In this document: piece by piece, positions 6,490 to 11,205 of the stretch
Layout of the letters: every line of letters starts with the position of its first letter
Position numbering within the stretch: the first letter of the stretch is position 1
DNA from: Methanobacterium sp.
Lineage (GTDB): Archaea > Methanobacteriota > Methanobacteria > Methanobacteriales > Methanobacteriaceae
Assembly: GCA_019084405.1 (NCBI GenBank)
Contig: JAHRFX010000076.1
Span: forward strand, 1 to 11,205
Length of the DNA stretch: 11,205 bases
Reading direction: 5' to 3'
Made by a program: the position numbers and the translations under genes
The notes under the pieces: model-generated
Told to the model about the DNA's origin: nothing
Databases searched by the model: none
Seen by the model: only the letters and a program-made list of their open reading frames with translations

Positions 6490-7449
6490 TTATTCTTTAT
6501 TAATGCTTTTCATTTCTTTCAAAGCCTCTTCATTATCTGGTGCGATTTTAATAACTTCTTGCAGAGATTTTTTTGCATTTTCCAGCATATTTAATTCTTT
6601 ATAAACATTGGATAGATTGAGATAAGCTGCAACATAGTCTGGAGATGATTTTATAGCTTTTTTGAAGGATGTAATTGCTTCTTTACTTTTCCCCAGGCTG
6701 GAAAGTACACAACCCTTGTAATTCCAGGCCTCGGGAGAATCTGGGTTTTGAATTAACGCCTCTTCAAAATAGGTAAGGGCATCTTCAGGAAGATCCATGA
6801 AAAACAGTACATTGGCTTTATAAAGTAATGCTTTAAAATTTTCTGGATCTTTTTCTAAAAATTTGTCCAGATATTCCAGTGCCGCAGGATAGTTACCACT
6901 GTCTGCCAGGGTGGTTCCCATATTATAAATGGCAGAGGAGTAATCCGGATCGATATTCAGGACCTGTTGAAAAGAATCCAGAGCCTTTTCATCATTTTTT
7001 AAAATACTGTAAATAACTCCTTTATCATTCCAGGCCTCCTTAAATTCCGAATTAAGTAGGATAGCTTGATTTAAACTTTGTAATGCTAATTCAAATTCTC
7101 CTGAATAAAAATGGCAGCTGGCAATATAGAAGTAGGCCCATTCATTGGGCTCTATATCCAGCACTTTTTGGAAAAATAGGTTAGCGGCCTGATAGTCCTG
7201 TAAATGATAAAAGGTTAATGCTTTACCATAAAGTCCATGCGGAGTTATTTTAATATTTAATGAACTATCAAAAGATTTTAATGCTTCCTGGAGATCCCCC
7301 ATATTTCCATATGCATATCCCATTTCATTATGCGCCTTGTAGCAATCAGGATCTATTTCCAATGCTTTTTGAAAAAGAGTTAAAGCCTCGGAGTATTCCT
7401 CTTTTTTTTGAGATTTGATTCCCTGCTGGTAAAATGTTCTTGCTTTCAA
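6490..7449 (-). CDS. TPR-repeat protein (duplicate of the next gene upstream)
   Basis: This 319-residue protein is built almost entirely of 34-residue tetratricopeptide repeats, about nine of them. Typical units are YSEALTLFQKALEIDPDCYKAHNEMGYAYGNMGD and ALTYFEEALIQNPDSPEAWNYKGCVLSSLGKSKEA. TPRs stack into a superhelix that binds other proteins, and no enzymatic domain, signal peptide or membrane segment is seen. The open frame extends to TTG 7509 with no ribosome binding site there. Instead AAGGAGAT (7454-7461 on the minus strand) lies 5 bases before TTG 7449, and the protein begun there aligns with the N-terminus of its paralogue at 7531-8505, so 7449 is preferred. The gene lies 81 bases downstream of that paralogue and is probably co-transcribed with it. 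Function is unknown. Confidence 0.88.
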   Translation of the reverse strand: MKARTFYQQGIKSQKKEEYSEALTLFQKALEIDPDCYKAHNEMGYAYGNMGDLQEALKSFDSSLNIKITPHGLYGKALTFYHLQDYQAANLFFQKVLDIEPNEWAYFYIASCHFYSGEFELALQSLNQAILLNSEFKEAWNDKGVIYSILKNDEKALDSFQQVLNIDPDYSSAIYNMGTTLADSGNYPAALEYLDKFLEKDPENFKALLYKANVLFFMDLPEDALTYFEEALIQNPDSPEAWNYKGCVLSSLGKSKEAITSFKKAIKSSPDYVAAYLNLSNVYKELNMLENAKKSLQEVIKIAPDNEEALKEMKSINKE

Positions 7450-7530
7450 TTTATCTCCTTTGAGGGTTTTACGGTAAATTTCATTAAAAATAAGATTTAG
7501 TTTTATCAATGGGACTGTTTAAGCACTGCT

Positions 7531-8505
7531 TCAGGCACCATATTCTGAAAGCATCTCCATTTGATCCCGGGCTTCTTCATTTCCAGGATCAAGTTCCTGA
7601 ACTTTTTCCAGCAAATCCAGGGCATGTTGTAGTTTACCCAACTCATGGTACACTTGAGCCAAATTTAGATGAGCAGGAACATGTTCCGGGCTAATTTTGA
7701 TTGCTTGTTTAAGTGATTCCATAGCTTCGTGATTTTGACCTAAACTGAACTGAGCATAACCCAGATAATTCCATAGCTCTCCCTGATTTTTGTCCTGTAT
7801 TAAAGCTTCTTTAAAGTATTCTATAGATTCTTCTATTTTATCCAGATAATATAATGCGTTTCCTTTGTAAAAAAGGGCCTTGAAGTGTTTTTCATCCTGA
7901 TCCAGTACCTGATCCAGGTAGGGTAGAGCATCTTCATAATTACCACTATCAACCAGTGTGGCCCCCAGATTATAAATGGCAGGAAGATAATTTTCATCTA
8001 TTCTTAAGGACTGTTCAAAGCATTCCTGAGCATAGTCATGTTCATCCAGAATACTGTGAGCTACTCCCATATCATTCCATGCCTCTATAAAGTCGTTATC
8101 TATGGATATAGATATGTTAAAAGAATGTATGGCCTCTTCCGGGTCATCATCCAGTAGCTGGCAACTTGCCAGGTAGTACCATATGTCTTCATTTTCACCC
8201 ATTTCCAAAGCCTGTAAAAATGCTTCAACCGCATTTTCATACTTATCCATAAAAAATAAAGACATTCCTTTACCAAAAAATGCAGGAAAAGTATTTTCTA
8301 TCTCTAATGCATTTTCAAATGATTTTAAAGACTCTTCATATTTCTCAAGGGTGCCCAAAAGATATCCCATTTCCAGATGGGCTTCCATGCAGTGCGGATT
8401 TGCTTCTACTGCTTCTCGATAATAATTTAATGCTTCTGGATACTTTCTCTCTATTAAAAGTTCGCTTCCCTTTAAATAAAGCTTTTTTGCCTGATTAACC
8501 GTCAA
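7531..8505 (-). CDS. TPR-repeat protein
   Basis: The 324-residue product consists of about nine tetratricopeptide repeats, such as YPEALNYYREAVEANPHCMEAHLEMGYLLGTLEKY and SIEYFKEALIQDKNQGELWNYLGYAQFSLGQNHEA, and no other domain. It has no signal peptide or transmembrane segment, so it is likely a cytoplasmic scaffold, and the partner is unknown. It is acidic compared with the translation genes to the left. The start is TTG 8505: AGGAG (8513-8517 on the minus strand) lies 7 bases before it and no ATG is near. The protein aligns without gaps to the 6490-7449 product over at least 178 residues, with about half identical by hand count. The region AIYN-G-TL-DSGNY--AL-YLD is especially conserved. 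The two arose by tandem duplication. Confidence 0.9.
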   Translation of the reverse strand: MTVNQAKKLYLKGSELLIERKYPEALNYYREAVEANPHCMEAHLEMGYLLGTLEKYEESLKSFENALEIENTFPAFFGKGMSLFFMDKYENAVEAFLQALEMGENEDIWYYLASCQLLDDDPEEAIHSFNISISIDNDFIEAWNDMGVAHSILDEHDYAQECFEQSLRIDENYLPAIYNLGATLVDSGNYEDALPYLDQVLDQDEKHFKALFYKGNALYYLDKIEESIEYFKEALIQDKNQGELWNYLGYAQFSLGQNHEAMESLKQAIKISPEHVPAHLNLAQVYHELGKLQHALDLLEKVQELDPGNEEARDQMEMLSEYGA

Positions 8506-8522
8506 AATATTGCTCCTAATAA

Positions 8523-8545
8523 ATTATAAATTGGATTTAAAAAAT
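8523..8545 (-). promoter_or_regulatory. Candidate promoter of the paired TPR genes
   Basis: On the minus strand two A/T elements precede TTG 8505. TTTTTTAAAT (8535-8544) would place a transcription start about 25 bases on, near 8515, next to the AGGAG site. TTTATAAT (8523-8530) would place it inside the start codon. The first fits better. The 115-base gap between this gene and the 220-aa TPR gene leaves room for an independent promoter. Confidence 0.3.
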
Positions 8546-8620
8546 TAGTTTAAACCAATACTATGTTCTTCCCTCAATAAAAAGTAATTGCTGGAGGAAT
8601 ATTGAGATTGAATATATTAA

Positions 8621-9283
8621 CTAAGTCAATTTTTCCAACCGCTTTTTAGTCTCAGAATCATCTACTTGTAACTGGTGAGCCTTCTGAAAACATTTTAGTG
8701 CTTTTTCATTATCTCCTTCACCTAAAAAGATTTCTCCTTTATAAAAATAAGGTAAGTAGAAATCTGGATCCCTTTCAATGGCTTTATCTACACAGTTTAA
8801 AGCTTCTTCCATGGAGGATATATGATAAAGAGAGTATCCTAATTTACACCAGGACTGTAAATCATCAGGATTAGTTTTAAGATGTTTTTTAAAGTATTTA
8901 GCCGAATTTTCATAGTCTTCCAGCCCAAAGTAATTATAAGCCCTTCCATAGTAAGTTAAATCCTCTTCAAAGCCCTTTTTCAAAGCCAGATCAAAGTAAG
9001 AATTAGATTCTTCAAAGATTTCTAAATCTGAAAGAAGACTGGCTTTAAGATAGTAAAGTGAATCATATTCCGGGTATTTCTCCAGCATCTGATTAATAAA
9101 TACCAGTGAATCATTTAAAGATTTAAGTTCAGTGATAGAAAAAGATTTATAGGCCATTGCATTTTCAAAAGCCGGATCAATTTCTAATGCTTTTTCAAAA
9201 AATTCCAGGGCTTTTTCATATTCTTCATCATCAAAGTAATCCAGGCCTTTATCAAAGTAATCCCATTTTATTTGTTGGTTCAT
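8621..9283 (-). CDS. TPR-repeat protein, shorter and divergent
   Basis: The 220-residue product carries about six tetratricopeptide repeats, the clearest being YEKALEFFEKALEIDPAFENAMAYKSFS near the N-terminus and NEKALKCFQKAHQLQVDDSETKKRLEKL at the end. Middle repeats (LTYYGRAYNYFGLEDYENSAKYFKKHLKTNPDD) are well formed. It is rich in Tyr, Phe, Asp and Glu, and lacks a signal peptide or membrane segment. It is clearly less similar to the other two TPR proteins than they are to each other. ATG 9283 is supported by GAGG (9291-9294 on the minus strand) with 7 bases of spacing. An IS5-type element ends about 18 bases upstream of the start codon, so the gene keeps its ribosome binding site but probably lost its native promoter. 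It could now be transcribed from within the element. Confidence 0.87.
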   Translation of the reverse strand: MNQQIKWDYFDKGLDYFDDEEYEKALEFFEKALEIDPAFENAMAYKSFSITELKSLNDSLVFINQMLEKYPEYDSLYYLKASLLSDLEIFEESNSYFDLALKKGFEEDLTYYGRAYNYFGLEDYENSAKYFKKHLKTNPDDLQSWCKLGYSLYHISSMEEALNCVDKAIERDPDFYLPYFYKGEIFLGEGDNEKALKCFQKAHQLQVDDSETKKRLEKLT

Positions 9284-9301
9284 ATTTTTTCCTCATGTTT
9301 A

Positions 9302-10470
9302 GAGGCTGTCCAATAATTATTTCTTTTTGTTGTTAGTGTTTGTTTTGATATATGAGAATTTCTATTTACTTATTTTTTTTAAGATGTGGTTAAGTATATT
9401 TTCTTTTTATAAGTTTGTTACCTGTTTTTTTCTATCGGTTATGATGTTGTTTTAGTTTTTTTATCTTTTTTACCTCCATTTTTGGGTTATTTTTAGATAG
9501 CTCACGCTATACGGCCTTGTTTTTTTAGGGTGCGTAGTTGGAATAGATCGAAGTTGAAGCAGGAGTACATGTTTTTAACGTTTACGTGTTTGATCATGGT
9601 GAGAAGAGTGTATTTGACTTTGAATACTGTTTTGAGAACTGCGTATGGTCGTTCACCAGGTGATCTTTTACGTGATATTCTTTTGTTGCGTCTTTTATCA
9701 TGTATTGTGAGTGGATGGCCTCTTACTGCGCGTTTCATGCCTGCATCAAAGCCCGCGCATTCTGCACCGAAATATCCTTTGTCCTGGTAATTAATTTCAC
9801 CCTTTTTGGTGAGGTCTATTTGACTGTCATGGACCGATGCAGTGGTTGTTTCGTAATTTCTTATTAACTGATACTTAATATCCATTTTTGTGTGCAATTT
9901 ATAGCCAAATGATGATTTGTTACCTTTTTTTGCCCAGGTTCCTTCTTTGTCTCGGCGGGTTTTTGCCTCTGGACCACGGGGTTCGTTGGCTTTTTTATGA
10001 CCGGGATCGCTGGTTATGAAGCTGGCATCCTGCATAACACCTTTTTTAACTTCTAAACCTTTACTTTCAATTTGTCGTTGTAATTCGTCCCATATTTCTC
10101 TGTCTTTGCCTGTTTCTGCTATTCGTTCTCTGAAAGTCCAGACCGTGCAACGGTCTGGGATATCATCTGGGAATCCTAAAAAGTTTCTAAATGAGATTCG
10201 GTCGATGACTTGGCGTTCTAGCTCTGAATCAGACAAACCATACCATTTTGCAAGATCATGGCCTTCATCATGACGATCACATCATTATTAGGCCTACCGC
10301 CCTTTTTTGTCTTATTACTATACATATCAGCAATTATTGGCCTAAAAACCTCCCAATTAATCAATGGTTCTATCTCAACTAAACTATCACCAAGCTCTTC
10401 AAGACGCGCATACTCTTTCTCCAGAATATATCCGTTAAACGACTTCATAATTATTCTATTGACATAATGC
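9302..10470 (-). mobile_element. IS5-family insertion sequence with a broken transposase
   Basis: An element of about 1.17 kb on the minus strand. One end is marked by GAGGCTGTCCAATAATT starting at 9302, an IS5-type terminal sequence. The other end has no exact copy. Reading inward from about 10470 on the minus strand, GGCATTATGTCAATA matches at TGTC(C)AATA with one gap, so this is taken as a degenerate terminal repeat. That end lies directly before the transposase start, as is usual in this family. No target-site duplication could be identified, because the exact right edge is uncertain. The transposase (9502-10448) has a one-base frameshift. The approximately 200 bases between its stop and the 9302 end are very A-rich on the minus strand and non-coding. 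Confidence 0.75.
9502..10448 (-). pseudogene. IS5-family DDE transposase, frameshifted
   Basis: Two overlapping minus-strand frames together make one transposase of about 315 residues. The first (from ATG 10448) gives MKSFNGYILEKEYARLEELG through VMMKAMILQ. The second continues KWYGLSDSELERQVIDRISF to the TGA at 9502. Joining them needs a shift of -1 at the A-run read from T 10246-10249, equivalent to one missing A. Catalytic residues in the reconstruction are Asp in QDASFI (about 141), Asp in YQDKGYFG (about 223) and Glu in RSPGERPYAVLK (about 266), giving the R(3)E(6)K signature. GNKSSFGYKLHTKMD and ETTTASVHDSQ are typical IS5-family blocks. Apart from the shift the gene is intact, so inactivation looks recent. 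Programmed frameshifting is an alternative (see findings). Confidence 0.85.
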
Positions 10471-10471
10471 C

Positions 10472-10481
10472 ATATAAATCT
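10472..10481 (-). promoter_or_regulatory. TATA box for the transposase, at the edge of the element
   Basis: GATTTATATG on the minus strand is a good archaeal TATA box. Its centre is about 27 bases before ATG 10448, which places transcription start at or just before the ATG, so a leaderless message is likely. It lies just outside the proposed terminal repeat, so it may belong to the flanking DNA rather than to the element. Confidence 0.45.
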
Positions 10482-10526
10482 TCTTAATTTGTAATTTTAA
10501 AAGATTTCTGCAGGATTTAAATTCTC

Positions 10527-10550
10527 AAAAACATTAATAAAAACATTAAT
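10527..10550. repeat. Perfect tandem 12-base repeat in a divergent intergenic region
   Basis: The unit AAAAACATTAAT occurs twice without a gap. It lies between the insertion sequence and the PAS-protein gene, about 145 bases before that gene's likely start. Such direct repeats can be regulator binding sites, but two A/T-rich copies may also be simple slippage. The remainder of the spacer (10482-10692) is AT-rich with no further gene. Confidence 0.5.
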
Positions 10551-10692
10551 AAGATCACAGAACAAAAAGTTAATAGAAATTCTCTAATGGTTTTCCAACT
10601 TACAATAAAAACCCCTAATTAATGGGCATTATGGGATATACTTCTAAATGGAACGAAAAACCAACTTAAATAATACCATGGAAGGTGGGATT

Positions 10693-11205
10693 GTGGCTGA
10701 AGAATACGATTTTTTGCCAAGTATAGATTATAAGCTTTTTGAGTATATGCAAGAGGGAGTAACAATTTATGACTTGGTTTACGGTGAATCTGGAGAAATA
10801 GTGGATCTTATAATCAAATATACAAATCTCGCAGCAGACAAGCAGAGAAAGTCTTTGAAGAAGGGTTTAACAGAAAGTGTTACAGAAGCTTATGGGTATG
10901 AAGCTGTGGCTTTCGATTTAAAAAAAGCTAATGAGGTAGTATCTACTAGAAAAGGGACAATATATGAGACTTATTTTGCCCCTTTGGATAAGCATTTTTT
11001 AATTACGGCATTTTTACCAAAAAAGGACTTATACATAACACTAACAACCGATATAACAAAACAAAAAAAAGCAGAGGAAGAATTGCAAATAGAGCGGCAG
11101 AAACTTTTGGACATAATAGAGTTTCTCCCTGACGCCACATTTGTAATAGATGAAAACAAGAAAGTAATAGCATGGAATAAAGCCATTGAAGAAATAACTG
11201 GAGTG
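10693..11205 (+). CDS. PAS-domain sensor protein, N-terminal part (runs off the right end)
   Basis: The first 171 residues are seen. Residues about 16-122 form a PAS domain ending KDLYITLTTDITKQKKAEEEL. Its middle, TIYETYFAPLDKHFLITAFLP, is typical of PAS domains in methanogen sensor kinases. A short coiled linker follows, and a second PAS domain begins at about 139 (IIEFLPDATFVIDENKKVIAWNKAIEEITGV) and is cut by the window edge. No membrane segment or signal peptide is seen, so sensing is probably cytoplasmic. The C-terminus, perhaps a histidine kinase, is not visible. In-frame ATGs at 10648 and 10678 have no ribosome binding site, while AAGGTGGG (10683-10690) lies 2 bases before GTG 10693 (5 if pairing is counted from AGGTG). 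GTG is therefore slightly preferred, and ATG 10678 remains possible. Confidence 0.8.
   Translation, partial: MAEEYDFLPSIDYKLFEYMQEGVTIYDLVYGESGEIVDLIIKYTNLAADKQRKSLKKGLTESVTEAYGYEAVAFDLKKANEVVSTRKGTIYETYFAPLDKHFLITAFLPKKDLYITLTTDITKQKKAEEELQIERQKLLDIIEFLPDATFVIDENKKVIAWNKAIEEITGV

Noticed and set aside
8592..8648. GGAGG followed by a TTG and a 16-codon plus-strand frame
   Set aside because: It overlaps the end of a TPR gene on the other strand, is very short, and has no recognisable product.
9302..9501. Possible small gene in the T-rich tail of the insertion sequence
   Set aside because: No frame of meaningful length with a ribosome binding site and start exists on either strand. A GGAGGT near 9475 on the minus strand is not followed by a start codon at a usable distance.

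Overview
The window reads as a piece of a methanogenic archaeal chromosome, most likely a Methanobacterium-like member of the Methanobacteriales. The evidence is a set of archaeal information-processing genes (SRP54, Pus10, ribosomal protein L21e, RNA polymerase subunit F, a DUF655 protein, a Dim1/KsgA-type rRNA methylase, a HemK2/Mtq2-like methylase), AT-rich spacers with TATA-box-like elements, ribosome binding sites of the GGAGG type, frequent TTG starts, and a PAS-domain sensor plus TPR proteins of a style common in this order. The genus is inferred, not shown.

Layout: 1-166 is the 3' end of a transposase gene that starts before the window, followed by about 170 bases of AT-rich spacer holding several small palindromes and the SRP54 promoter. 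From 338 to 6395 all genes lie on the + strand: srp54, pus10, rpl21e, rpoF, DUF655, ksgA/dim1, a release-factor-type glutamine methylase, and a short DUF488 protein. These make or modify the translation apparatus: protein targeting (SRP54), tRNA pseudouridylation (Pus10), the large subunit (L21e), transcription (RpoF, the Rpb4 homologue), small-subunit rRNA dimethylation (KsgA/Dim1) and probably release factor methylation. L21e and rpoF are almost contiguous and share a transcript. The others have short AT-rich spacers, several with candidate TATA boxes, so internal promoters are likely.

From 6490 to 9283 the minus strand carries three tetratricopeptide-repeat (TPR) genes, convergent with the first block. 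The two downstream ones are clear tandem duplicates: by hand count about half of the residues are identical over some 178 ungapped positions. The third (220 aa) is more distant. They are probably protein-protein interaction scaffolds with no assignable partner.

From about 9302 to about 10470 lies an IS5-family insertion sequence on the minus strand. Its 315-residue DDE transposase is broken by a one-base shift. The element ends only about 18 bases upstream of the start codon of the 220-aa TPR gene, so it probably cut that gene off from its original promoter. Beyond the element, divergently on the + strand, a PAS-domain sensor protein begins and runs off the window end.

The left half is a conserved housekeeping cluster. 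The right half is accessory: a duplicated TPR cluster, an insertion sequence and a sensor gene. I do not see a convincing new defence or mobile system. The points most worth following are the TPR array, its disruption by the insertion sequence, and several start-site corrections.
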